Assembly (NCBI RefSeq): GCF_027111295.1
Contig: NZ_CP114287.1
Coordinates: 2,790,001-2,854,000 of the forward strand
Reading direction: 5' to 3'
From: Flavobacterium gelatinilyticum
GTDB taxonomy: Bacteria > Bacteroidota > Bacteroidia > Flavobacteriales > Flavobacteriaceae
Length of the DNA stretch: 64,000 bases
This document shows, in pieces, positions 36,020 through 44,581 of this stretch. Under the pieces are notes generated by a model, which was not told the DNA's origin, did no database searches, and worked only from the letters and a program-made list of their open reading frames with translations. The position numbers and the translations under genes are program-made. Every line of letters begins with the position of its first letter. Positions within the stretch are counted from its first letter, which is position 1.

Positions 36020-37225
36020 ATGAAAAAAACACTTTTAATTATCTGCTTTTTAATAATTTCATTCGCAAAAGCACAGGATATTGTACGTCCCATTACCACT
36101 GGAGTTCCTTTTCTATTAGTCGCAGCCGATGCGAGAGCAGCAGGTTTAGGAGACCAGGGTGTTGCCACATCATCAGATGTTTTCTCGCAGCAATGGAATC
36201 CGGCGAAATATGCATTTGCAGAAGATGCACAAGGACTTTCTATCAGTTACACACCTTACTTAACAGATCTTGCCAACGATATTTCGCTGGGTCAGGTTAC
36301 GTATTATAACAAAATCAACGAAAAAAGTGCTTTTGGAGCAAGTTTCCGCTATTTTGGTTTTGGAGGAATTGAACTAAGACAAACCGGAGATCCTACAGAA
36401 CCGGTAAGAGAAGTAAATCCAAATGAATTTGCCCTTGACGGATCGTATTCATTAAAACTCAGCGAAACATTCTCTATGGCGGTTGCTTTCCGTTTTATCA
36501 ACTCTAACTTAAAAGTTGCCTCTGAAGATGTTGATGCTTCTGCCGCAAGATCTTTTGCTGTAGACGTGGCCGGTTTTTATCAGTCTGAAGAAATCGCCTA
36601 CACTGATTTTAACGGAAGATGGAGAGCTGGTTTCAACATACAAAATTTAGGTCCGAAAATAAGCTATGACAACGACGATATAAGCAATAACTTTTTGCCA
36701 ACTAATTTAAGAGTCGGCGGAGGTTTTGATTTTATTTTCGATCCTTACAATAAATTAGGAGTAAGTGTTGAACTTACTAAACTTCTAGTTCCAACTCCTC
36801 CGGGACCCGGAGTACCGGTTGATGTTAATAATGACGGAGATTTTGATGACCCGGAAGATATTACAGCGGCTGAATCCTACGATGCAAATTATAAAAAATA
36901 CAAAGACACAGGCTGGGTGCAAGGTGTTTTTAAATCTTTTGGAGACGCCCCTGATGGCTTCAGCGAAGAGCTTAAAGAAATTACCTATAGCGCAGCAGCA
37001 GAATATATGTATCAGGATTCCTTTGCAATGCGTTTAGGATACTACCACGAAAGCCCTATGAAAGGAGCAAAACAATTTTTCTCTTTAGGAGCCGGATTCA
37101 AATACAACATTATGAAAGTAGATGTCTCTTATTTATTTTCAGCATCAAAAATGAGAAATCCATTAGAAAATACACTTCGTTTCTCTTTAACGTTTAACTT
37201 TGGCGACAAATACGAAGTTTATTAA
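36020..37225 (+). CDS. porV: Type IX secretion outer-membrane protein PorV
   Basis: A 401-residue outer-membrane beta-barrel (FadL-like) with a signal peptide (1-18). Typical features are the N-terminal PITTGVPFLLVAADARAAG and the C-terminal LRFSLTFNFGDKYEVY. PorV carries cargo from the SprA translocon to PorU for processing. A loop rich in Pro/Gly/Asp (around 255-285) is visible. It forms an operon with porU and ends in a strong terminator. Confidence 0.95.
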   Translation: MKKTLLIICFLIISFAKAQDIVRPITTGVPFLLVAADARAAGLGDQGVATSSDVFSQQWNPAKYAFAEDAQGLSISYTPYLTDLANDISLGQVTYYNKINEKSAFGASFRYFGFGGIELRQTGDPTEPVREVNPNEFALDGSYSLKLSETFSMAVAFRFINSNLKVASEDVDASAARSFAVDVAGFYQSEEIAYTDFNGRWRAGFNIQNLGPKISYDNDDISNNFLPTNLRVGGGFDFIFDPYNKLGVSVELTKLLVPTPPGPGVPVDVNNDGDFDDPEDITAAESYDANYKKYKDTGWVQGVFKSFGDAPDGFSEELKEITYSAAAEYMYQDSFAMRLGYYHESPMKGAKQFFSLGAGFKYNIMKVDVSYLFSASKMRNPLENTLRFSLTFNFGDKYEVY

Positions 37226-37249
37226 ATTATAAAACATAAAATACAATTA

Positions 37250-37291
37250 CAATCCAAATTTCTGAATTTTCAGGAATTTGGATTTTTTTTC
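37250..37291 (+). terminator. Terminator of porU-porV
   Basis: AATCCAAATT pairs with AATTTGGATT around the loop TCTGAATTTTCAGG, which itself folds. Eight T residues follow. It ends only about 10 nt before the cdd start codon, so cdd may depend on readthrough or on another promoter. Confidence 0.85.
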
Positions 37292-37301
37292 CTCTAAAAA
37301 A

Positions 37302-37784
37302 ATGAAAGAAATAAGCATTACATCGTCATTTATAATATACGATAACCTAAATGAACTTTCAAAGGATGTTCAGGATTTAATGAATGAGGCAGTCGAAATT
37401 CGCAAAAAAGCTTATGCTCCCTACTCCCAATTTCGGGTTGGAGCAGCATTACTTCTTGATAATGGGAAAATAATTTTAGGCTCAAATCAGGAAAATGCCG
37501 CTTATCCGTCAGGATTATGTGCAGAAAGAGTGGCTGTTTTTCACGCGGGAAGTATTTATCCGGATGCAAAAATTTTAAAAATGGCGATAACAGCAGCGTC
37601 AGATACAAATCAAACCAAAGCTCCAATTCCGCCGTGCGGTTCTTGCCGTCAGTCAATTGCAGAATATGAAATCAAACAAGACACCCCTATTGAAATTTAT
37701 TTTATGGGAGAAATTGGCGAAGTTTACAAATCAGCATCCCTAAAAAATTTACTCCCTTTTATGTTTGATAAAAAGTTCTTGTAA
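37302..37784 (+). CDS. cdd: Cytidine deaminase
   Basis: A 160-residue enzyme of the tetrameric cytidine deaminase family. The zinc motif is CAERVA with the catalytic Glu, followed by PPCGSCRQ (two zinc cysteines). It deaminates cytidine and deoxycytidine in pyrimidine salvage. The ATG at 37302 is chosen; an upstream in-frame TTG at 37278 lies inside the porV terminator and would be a poor start. Confidence 0.93.
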   Translation: MKEISITSSFIIYDNLNELSKDVQDLMNEAVEIRKKAYAPYSQFRVGAALLLDNGKIILGSNQENAAYPSGLCAERVAVFHAGSIYPDAKILKMAITAASDTNQTKAPIPPCGSCRQSIAEYEIKQDTPIEIYFMGEIGEVYKSASLKNLLPFMFDKKFL

Positions 37785-37834
37785 AAAAAAGCCAAAAAGT
37801 AGCGTTTAAATTTTAGTTCTTAAATGTAATGTCT

Positions 37835-37941
37835 TATTTTTGCATCCCGACCTTTCGGGCGCAAATTTGTGGGAGGAAACTAGTTTGCGTTACAGGCAAC
37901 AATTGATAACACAAACAACTTTAGCAAAAGAAAGAATTCAG
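37835..37941 (+). promoter_or_regulatory. pdhA promoter and structured leader
   Basis: TATTTTTG at 37835-37842 is a perfect -7 box. It would make a ~95-nt leader that begins near CCCGACCTTTCGGG (a 5-bp hairpin, possibly partly upstream of the start) and contains CGCAAA/TTTGCG enclosing GGGAGG. The leader is long compared with most genes here. Regulation by structure is possible but unproven. Confidence 0.45.
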
Positions 37942-38940
37942 ATGAAAGAAGTTACAAAAGAGGTATATTTAAAGTGGTATGAGGACATGCTGCTTTGGAG
38001 AAAGTTTGAAGACAAACTTGCAGCATTATACATTCAACAAAAAGTTAGAGGTTTTTTACACCTATATAATGGTCAGGAAGCTGTATTAGCGGGAGCTCTT
38101 CACGCTATGGACCTGACTAAAGACAAGATGATTACTGCATACAGAAATCACGTTCAGCCAATTGGTATGGGCGTTGATCCTAGAAACGTAATGGCAGAGC
38201 TTTTAGGAAAAGCAACTGGAACCTCTAAAGGTATGGGAGGTTCTATGCACATTTTCTCAAAAGAACATGGTTTTTATGGAGGTCACGGTATTGTAGGAGC
38301 TCAAATCCCTGTTGGAGCCGGTATTGCTTTCGCAGACAAATATTTCAACACCGGAGGCGTTACTATGACTTATTTTGGTGACGGAGCTGCAAGACAAGGT
38401 TCTTTACACGAAGCTTTCAATATGGCTATGTTATGGAAATTACCGGTTGTATTTATCGTTGAAAACAACGGTTATGCAATGGGAACTTCTGTAGAAAGAA
38501 CTGCAAACCACACTGATATCTGGAAATTAGGTTTAGGTTATGAAATGCCTTGCGGACCAGTTGACGGAATGAACCCGGTAAAAGTTGCCGAAGCAATGCA
38601 CGAAGCTATCGAAAGAGCTCGTCGCGGAGACGGACCAACTTTCCTTGAAATGAAAACATACCGTTACAGAGGACACTCTATGTCTGATGCACAATTGTAC
38701 CGTTCTAAAGAAGAAATTGAAGAGTACAAAAAAATTGACCCGATTACTCAGGTTTTAGATGTTATATTGGATCAAAAATATGCTACAGAAGATGAAATTG
38801 AAGTAATTGACCAAAGAGTTAAAGACTTGGTTGAAGAATGTGCGAAATTCGCTGAAGAATCTCCATATCCGGACTTACAACAATTATACGACGTAGTATA
38901 CGCACAAGAAGACTATCCATTTACACCTCATAAACTATAA
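37942..38940 (+). CDS. pdhA: Pyruvate dehydrogenase E1 component, alpha subunit
   Basis: A 332-residue E1 alpha subunit. The thiamine diphosphate motif GDGAARQGSLHEAFNMAMLWKLPVV..NN (about residues 143-172) is intact, and YRGHSMSD matches the phosphorylation-loop region. With a separately encoded E1 beta it decarboxylates pyruvate and acetylates the lipoyl group of E2. An in-frame TTG upstream (37840) is rejected because the reading frame before Met has no family similarity. It lies 6 nt upstream of E2; E1 beta is not in this window. Confidence 0.94.
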   Translation: MKEVTKEVYLKWYEDMLLWRKFEDKLAALYIQQKVRGFLHLYNGQEAVLAGALHAMDLTKDKMITAYRNHVQPIGMGVDPRNVMAELLGKATGTSKGMGGSMHIFSKEHGFYGGHGIVGAQIPVGAGIAFADKYFNTGGVTMTYFGDGAARQGSLHEAFNMAMLWKLPVVFIVENNGYAMGTSVERTANHTDIWKLGLGYEMPCGPVDGMNPVKVAEAMHEAIERARRGDGPTFLEMKTYRYRGHSMSDAQLYRSKEEIEEYKKIDPITQVLDVILDQKYATEDEIEVIDQRVKDLVEECAKFAEESPYPDLQQLYDVVYAQEDYPFTPHKL

Positions 38941-38946
38941 TATATT

Positions 38947-40587
38947 ATGGCGATTAAAGTAACAATGCCTCGCTTAAGCGATACTATGACGGAAGGAACG
39001 GTAGCGGCTTGGCTAAAAAAAGTAGGCGACAAAGTTAGCGAAGGAGATATCCTTGCTGAAATTGAAACAGACAAAGCAACAATGGAGTTCGAATCTTTTA
39101 ACGAAGGAACTCTTTTACATATCGGAATTCAGGCTGGAGAAACTGCTCCGGTTGATTCATTATTAGCCATCATTGGTAACGAAGGAGAAGATATCTCTGC
39201 TCTTTTAGCCGGTGGTGATGCACCAGCTGCCGAAGCTCCAAAAGCGGACGCTCCTGCTGCAGAAGCAAAAACTGAAACTGCAGCTCCTGCAAAAGCAGCA
39301 GCTGAATTACCAAAAGGTGTTGTAGTAGTAACTATGCCTCGTTTGAGCGATACTATGACAGAAGGTACAGTAGCAAGCTGGTTGAAAAAAGTTGGCGATA
39401 CTGTAGCTGAAGGCGATATTTTAGCCGAAATTGAAACAGACAAAGCAACTATGGAGTTTGAGTCTTTCAATGCCGGAACTTTATTGCATATAGGAATTCA
39501 GGAAGGAAGTACCGCACCGGTTGACAGCTTATTAGCTATCATTGGACCTGCAGGAACTGATATTTCCGGAATTGCTGATAACTATACAGGCGGAGGTGCT
39601 GCAACTGCAAGTGCTCCAGCTGCTGAAGAAACAAAAGCCGCTCCAGCTGCTGAAAAAGCGCCGCAAGCTGCTGCTGAAACTTCAAACGGAAGAGTTTTAG
39701 CCTCACCTTTAGCTAAAAAAATCGCTTCTGACAAAGGAATCCAATTAAGCCAGGTTAAAGGAACAGGAGAAAACGGACGTATCGTAAAAAGCGATATCGA
39801 AAACTTTACTCCATCTGCACAAGCGCAAACTGCTGCTTCCGCTCCTGCTGCTAAACAAGAAGCATCTGCTCCTGCTGCACCAAAAGTATTTGTTCCTGCC
39901 GGAGAAGTTTACACAGAAGAGATCAAAAATTCTCAAATGCGTAAAATCATTGCTAAACGTTTATCTGAGTCATTATTTACTGCTCCTCACTACAACTTAG
40001 TGATCGAAGTAAGCATGGACGAAGCTATGCAGGCAAGAACTGCCATCAACAGCGTTCCGGATACAAAAGTATCTTTCAACGATATGGTAATCAAAGCTTG
40101 TGCTTTAGCATTGAAAAAACATCCAAAAATCAACTCTCAGTGGAAAGATGATGCTATTACAATCAACCACCACGTAAACATTGGTGTTGCTGTAGCTGTT
40201 GAAGACGGATTAGTAGTTCCAGTATTGAAATTTACAGATGCCATGAGTTTATCTCAAATTGGCGGAAGCGTAAGAGATCTTGCCGGAAGAGCCAAAAACA
40301 AAAAACTTGGACCACAAGAAATGGAAGGAAGCACATTTACAGTTTCTAACCTGGGAATGTTTGGTATCACTGAATTTAATTCAATTATCAACCAGCCAAA
40401 CTCTGCAATCCTTTCTGTAGGTGCAATTGTTGAGAAACCAGTAGTTAAAAACGGTCAGATTGTAGTTGGAAACACAATGATGTTATCATTAGCTTGCGAC
40501 CACAGAACAATCGACGGTGCAACTGGTGCTCAGTTCTTACAAACATTAAAACAATACATCGAAAGCCCAGTTACTATGCTGGCTTAA
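38947..40587 (+). CDS. pdhC: Pyruvate dehydrogenase E2, dihydrolipoamide acetyltransferase
   Basis: A 546-residue protein with two lipoyl domains (1-80 and about 127-205), each with lipoyl-Lys in ETDKATMEFESF, joined by Ala/Pro/Glu-rich flexible linkers. A peripheral subunit-binding domain follows (about 245-285, VLASPLAKKIASDKGI). The C-terminal catalytic domain (about 320-546) ends with the active-site DHRTIDGATGAQFL. The two lipoyl domains are nearly identical in the core, suggesting recent internal duplication or conversion. It is co-transcribed with pdhA. Confidence 0.95.
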   Translation: MAIKVTMPRLSDTMTEGTVAAWLKKVGDKVSEGDILAEIETDKATMEFESFNEGTLLHIGIQAGETAPVDSLLAIIGNEGEDISALLAGGDAPAAEAPKADAPAAEAKTETAAPAKAAAELPKGVVVVTMPRLSDTMTEGTVASWLKKVGDTVAEGDILAEIETDKATMEFESFNAGTLLHIGIQEGSTAPVDSLLAIIGPAGTDISGIADNYTGGGAATASAPAAEETKAAPAAEKAPQAAAETSNGRVLASPLAKKIASDKGIQLSQVKGTGENGRIVKSDIENFTPSAQAQTAASAPAAKQEASAPAAPKVFVPAGEVYTEEIKNSQMRKIIAKRLSESLFTAPHYNLVIEVSMDEAMQARTAINSVPDTKVSFNDMVIKACALALKKHPKINSQWKDDAITINHHVNIGVAVAVEDGLVVPVLKFTDAMSLSQIGGSVRDLAGRAKNKKLGPQEMEGSTFTVSNLGMFGITEFNSIINQPNSAILSVGAIVEKPVVKNGQIVVGNTMMLSLACDHRTIDGATGAQFLQTLKQYIESPVTMLA

Positions 40588-40608
40588 TCGTTGTTAATTT
40601 TATAATTA

Positions 40609-40642
40609 AATCCCGTTTTGTTTGTTCAAAACGGGATTTTTT
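40609..40642 (+). terminator. Terminator after the pdh operon
   Basis: AATCCCGTTTTG pairs with CAAAACGGGATT, followed by TTTT. Confidence 0.9.
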
Positions 40643-40678
40643 ATTTAATTTTCATCCTCAAATTCAAAACCACACAAA

Positions 40679-42523
40679 ATGAAAAAATTAATCCTTGTCG
40701 CTTTATTTCTGACAGCGATTGCATGCCAGAAAAAAGAACAAACCGAAAAAACAGCTGTTGTCGACGAGCACAGTTATTCTAAACCTGAACTTGCTGTTGT
40801 AAAACACCTTGATCTTGACATCAAAGTTGATTTTGACACTCAGACTATTTCAGGAAAAGCATCTTGGTTAATTGATAACATCAGCAAAGGAAACGAAATT
40901 ATCTTCGACGAAAACACCCTGAATATTACGAAAGTTACTTTAGGCGATGACGAAAAAGAAACCAAATTCGAACTTGGAAAGGATACTGAATTTCACGGAA
41001 AACCACTTCACATTACAATTGACCCCAATACAACCAAAGTAAACATCTATTACAACACAACAAAAGATGCCGTTGCTTTACAATGGCTTACTCCGGCACA
41101 AACTGCCGACAAAAAGAAACCTTTTGTTTTTTCTCAAGGAGAAAGCGTTTGGTCGCGCACCTGGATTCCGTGTCAGGATTCGCCGGGAATCCGTTTTACG
41201 TATAATGCAAAAGTGACAGTTCCTAAAGATTTATTAGCTGTTATGAGCGCTGTAAACCCACAGAAGAAAAACGATACCGGAGTTTATACTTTCAAACAAG
41301 ACAAAGCAATTCCATCTTATTTAATGGCAATTGCCGTTGGAGATATTGAATTTCAAGCTATCGATAACAGAACTGGAGTTTATGCAGAACCGTCTATGCT
41401 AAAAAAATCAGCTTACGAATTTGCCGAACTAGGAAAAATGGTGAATGCAGCTGAAAAATTATACGGACCATACCGTTGGGGACGTTACGACGTTTTGGTT
41501 TTACCTCCAAGCTTTCCTTACGGCGGAATGGAAAATCCAAACCTAACTTTCTTAACTCCGGGCGTTATTGCAGGAGATCGTTCACTAACAAGTTTATTAG
41601 CACACGAATTAGGACACAGCTGGAGCGGAAACTTAGTTACCAATGCAACCTGGGATGACATTTGGTTAAACGAAGGTTTCACCACTTACGTAGAACACCG
41701 AATTGGAGAAGCCATCTTTGGCAAAAAAGAGTTTGAAATGCAAAATGTTATCACCAACAAAGAATTAGTTGATAACGTAGCCGAATATGGCGATAAAAAC
41801 CCTGACACAAGATTAAAAGTAAGTCTTACAGGAAGAAATCCTGATGATGGAATCAGTCAAATTCCTTACGTAAAAGGATATGCTTTTTTAAGAGTTATTG
41901 AAAATGCCGTGGGTCGTGAGAAATTTGATCCGTTTATCAAAAATTACTTTGATTCTCACGCATTCAAATCGATCACAACAGAAGATTTTGTAAAATATAT
42001 CAATGAAAATCTTATCAAAGGCGACAAAGCGCTTGCCGACAAAATTAAAATGGAAGACTGGATTTACAAGCCTGGAATTCCATCTAACATACTTCCGGTA
42101 AGTTCAGTTGATTTTGATGCGATTGATAAAATCCAAAAAAGCTGGAGAGAAACGGGTGTAGCAGGCTTAAACAAAAAAGTTATAACGACAGCAGAAAAAC
42201 AGCATTTTATAGATCATCTTCCGACTGATATTACAGCAAAAGAAATGGAAGCGATTGACAAAGAATTCAACTTTACAAAAGGCGGAAATTTCATCATCAA
42301 ACGTCAATGGTTTGTTCAGGCAATTCGCCATGATTATAAAACTGCAAATCCTGAAATCGAACAATTTTTAATTGGAATCAGCAGAACCGGCTCTGTAATG
42401 ATGCTTTATAAAGAAATGGCTAAAACTCCACAAGGAAAAGTTTGGGCAAAACAAGTTTTTGAAAAAGCAAAATCAGGCTATCATGCAACAACAATTCAGG
42501 CTGTTGAAAGCGTGTTAAAATAG
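40679..42523 (+). CDS. M1-family aminopeptidase, lipoprotein
   Basis: A 614-residue protein with a lipoprotein signal (LTAIAC, Cys16). The M1 metallopeptidase domain has GGMEN (282-286), zinc motif His309-Glu310-Leu-Gly-His313 and third ligand Glu332 (WLNEGFTTYVE). The C-terminal HEAT-like helical region (about 480-614) is that of leukotriene-A4-hydrolase-like aminopeptidases. It probably trims peptides in the periplasm or at the outer membrane. It is transcribed alone, between two terminators. Confidence 0.94.
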   Translation: MKKLILVALFLTAIACQKKEQTEKTAVVDEHSYSKPELAVVKHLDLDIKVDFDTQTISGKASWLIDNISKGNEIIFDENTLNITKVTLGDDEKETKFELGKDTEFHGKPLHITIDPNTTKVNIYYNTTKDAVALQWLTPAQTADKKKPFVFSQGESVWSRTWIPCQDSPGIRFTYNAKVTVPKDLLAVMSAVNPQKKNDTGVYTFKQDKAIPSYLMAIAVGDIEFQAIDNRTGVYAEPSMLKKSAYEFAELGKMVNAAEKLYGPYRWGRYDVLVLPPSFPYGGMENPNLTFLTPGVIAGDRSLTSLLAHELGHSWSGNLVTNATWDDIWLNEGFTTYVEHRIGEAIFGKKEFEMQNVITNKELVDNVAEYGDKNPDTRLKVSLTGRNPDDGISQIPYVKGYAFLRVIENAVGREKFDPFIKNYFDSHAFKSITTEDFVKYINENLIKGDKALADKIKMEDWIYKPGIPSNILPVSSVDFDAIDKIQKSWRETGVAGLNKKVITTAEKQHFIDHLPTDITAKEMEAIDKEFNFTKGGNFIIKRQWFVQAIRHDYKTANPEIEQFLIGISRTGSVMMLYKEMAKTPQGKVWAKQVFEKAKSGYHATTIQAVESVLK

Positions 42524-42548
42524 TTGAAATAATACAATTTCTACAATT

Positions 42549-42582
42549 AAAAATCCTGATTACAATATAATCGGGATTTTTA
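42549..42582. terminator. Bidirectional terminator
   Basis: AAAAATCCTGATTA and TAATCGGGATTTTT pair with one G-T contact, between the convergent M1 peptidase and glycosyltransferase genes. Confidence 0.85.
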
Positions 42583-43824
42583 ATTTTTATTTTTCGCTTC
42601 AATCCATTTAGACATATACATCGTGCTTTTGTATGCGTGATGCTGCAATAAATTCCCCATAAAATTATGAAGGCGATGGCTTTTAGAATCTACCAATAAT
42701 GTATTTACAAAACTTATTAATCCATCTGAATATTTATCTTTCTGATAACATTCATTAATAATTGAAATTCCATTTTTCTGCGAAGATTTCCAGAGATTTT
42801 CATCCTTATAAAGAGAAATCGCTTTTTTAGCAAATTTTTCAGGATGATCTTCTATAAATCCATTCCATAATAAATCTGCATGCATGGCTTCAGAACCTAT
42901 TGAAGTAGTTACGCTTGGCGTTCCGCATTGCATGGCTTCTAATAATTTTCCTTTTAAACCTGCCCCAAAACGAATAGGCGCCAGAACAACTCTTGCTTTT
43001 TTTACAATTTCATTTGCATCTTCCGCCCTTCCCATTATATAAAAACCATTTTTTGGCTGATGCAATTGCAAAACTTTTTGTGACGGATAAGCCCCGTAAA
43101 CTTCCAAAACAGCTTCAGGGAAATCCTTTTTTATCGAAGGCCAGATTGCTTCTTTTAAATATTGAACCGTATTCCAATTCGGTTCGTGAAGAAAATTTCC
43201 GATGAAAACAAAGTTTTTTCTTTCTTCAAAAGAAGGCAATTTTAAGAGATATTCTTCCTTCATTTCATCAACTAAAAACGGAAGATAAAACAGTAAATCT
43301 TCATTGATTCTGAAAACCTCTTTTAGAACATTCATTTCAAATTCAGAAATAATCAAAGACAAATCACATCTTAAAATACTGGCGATTTCTCGTTTTGCTG
43401 CTTCTTCAGAAAACAAATCCGTGATTTCAAACGCCCTGTTTTCTTTAAAAGCTTTTTGTCTGGCAGTTCTCAGGCAATGTAAATCTTCTGTATCGAGAAC
43501 TCGGATTGCTTTTGGACAATTTTCTGTAACTCTCCAGCCAAATTGTTCTTCGATCATAAATCGATCAAACAAGACGACGTTTGGATTTAATTCCAAAACA
43601 AAATCATCGAAACTGACAGAATTTAGTTCGATACTTTTTTTTGTTACGCCAAATTCAGATAAATCAACCATAAAATCACTGTCCTGCGCCGCACTTGCAA
43701 AAGTAATTTCGAAGCCGTTTTCTTTAAAAATCGAAATCAGCTGCATCATCCTTCCGCCTGCTGCAGAAGAGTTTGGCTCAGGCCATACAAACCCAATAAT
43801 TAAAAGTTTTTTTATCTGATTCAT
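42580..43824 (-). CDS. Glycosyltransferase, GT4-like
   Basis: A 414-residue GT-B fold enzyme. The N-terminal domain starts KKLLIIGFVWPEPNSSAAGGRM, a donor-type glycine-rich loop. The C-terminal domain carries NFVFIGNFLHEPNWNT, GFYIMGRAEDANEIVKKARVVLAPIRFGAGLKGKLLEAM, with the E-x7-E-like nucleotide-sugar motif. The ATG at 43824 is chosen over an upstream in-frame TTG at 43839. The acceptor and sugar are unknown. It is not in a polysaccharide cluster. Confidence 0.85.
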   Translation of the reverse strand: MNQIKKLLIIGFVWPEPNSSAAGGRMMQLISIFKENGFEITFASAAQDSDFMVDLSEFGVTKKSIELNSVSFDDFVLELNPNVVLFDRFMIEEQFGWRVTENCPKAIRVLDTEDLHCLRTARQKAFKENRAFEITDLFSEEAAKREIASILRCDLSLIISEFEMNVLKEVFRINEDLLFYLPFLVDEMKEEYLLKLPSFEERKNFVFIGNFLHEPNWNTVQYLKEAIWPSIKKDFPEAVLEVYGAYPSQKVLQLHQPKNGFYIMGRAEDANEIVKKARVVLAPIRFGAGLKGKLLEAMQCGTPSVTTSIGSEAMHADLLWNGFIEDHPEKFAKKAISLYKDENLWKSSQKNGISIINECYQKDKYSDGLISFVNTLLVDSKSHRLHNFMGNLLQHHAYKSTMYMSKWIEAKNKN

Positions 43825-43906
43825 TGTAATTTTTTTCAACTTACAAAATAATGCTTTTTTACGTTTAATCCCGTTGCATTTCGTAATTTTTAGTAATAAA
43901 AAAGAC

Positions 43907-43914
43907 TAATTTTG
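43907..43914 (+). promoter_or_regulatory. -7 box of the miaE-like gene
   Basis: TAATTTTG, a perfect match to TAnnTTTG, 23 nt before the start codon. The -33 region is unclear. Confidence 0.55.
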
Positions 43915-43937
43915 CACGAAATAAATGAAGGGAAATT

Positions 43938-44519
43938 ATGTTGGGATTAAAATTAGCTACAGACCCAAGATGGGTAAATATCGTAGAGTCAAACATTCAA
44001 GAAATTTTGACAGATCATGCGTGGTGCGAACAAAAAGCGGCTTCAAATGCCATTAGTATCGTAACCTACAATTCTGAAATAGAAGAATTAGTAACTGAAA
44101 TGCTCGTGATTGCAAGAGAAGAACTGGAACATTTCCAGATGGTTCATGACATTATAAAACAACGTGGCCTTACACTGGGACGCGAAAGAAAAGATCATTA
44201 TGTAAATGAACTTTTTAAATTCATGAAAAAAGACGGAAGCCGCCGTGATGCGCTGTGCGACCGTTTATTATTTTCGGCCATGATCGAAGCCAGAAGCTGT
44301 GAGCGCTTTAAAGTTCTTTCGGAAAACATAAAAGACGAAGAATTAGCAAAATTCTATCGCGATTTAATGATTTCCGAAGCCGGACATTATACTACATTTT
44401 TAGGCTTTGCCAGAAAATACCAGGACAACATTGACATCGACAAACGATGGAAAGAATGGATCGAGTATGAAGGTTCTATTATTACTAACTATGGTAAAAG
44501 TGAAACCGTTCACGGATAA
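43938..44519 (+). CDS. miaE: tRNA-(ms2io6A37) hydroxylase, MiaE-like
   Basis: A 193-residue diiron monooxygenase of the ferritin-like fold. Metal-ligand glutamates and histidines appear as EELEHFQMVHD, EARSCERF and SEAGHYTTF. It hydroxylates the isopentenyl group of ms2i6A at tRNA position 37. The two ExxH-type motifs, LEHF and EAGHY, are at normal spacing. The start is set by the promoter and A-rich upstream sequence. Confidence 0.9.
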   Translation: MLGLKLATDPRWVNIVESNIQEILTDHAWCEQKAASNAISIVTYNSEIEELVTEMLVIAREELEHFQMVHDIIKQRGLTLGRERKDHYVNELFKFMKKDGSRRDALCDRLLFSAMIEARSCERFKVLSENIKDEELAKFYRDLMISEAGHYTTFLGFARKYQDNIDIDKRWKEWIEYEGSIITNYGKSETVHG

Positions 44520-44581
44520 CACTTATACTTTTTTATTTCATTTGCCCCCAAGAATCAATTAAATACCGTACCTAAGCCTAT

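Noticed and set aside
37278..37301. TTG start for cytidine deaminase.
   Set aside because: It lies within the porV terminator stem; ATG at 37302 gives the usual length.
37840..37941. TTG start for PdhA with 34 extra residues.
   Set aside because: The region carries a promoter -7 box and leader hairpins and does not resemble the protein family.
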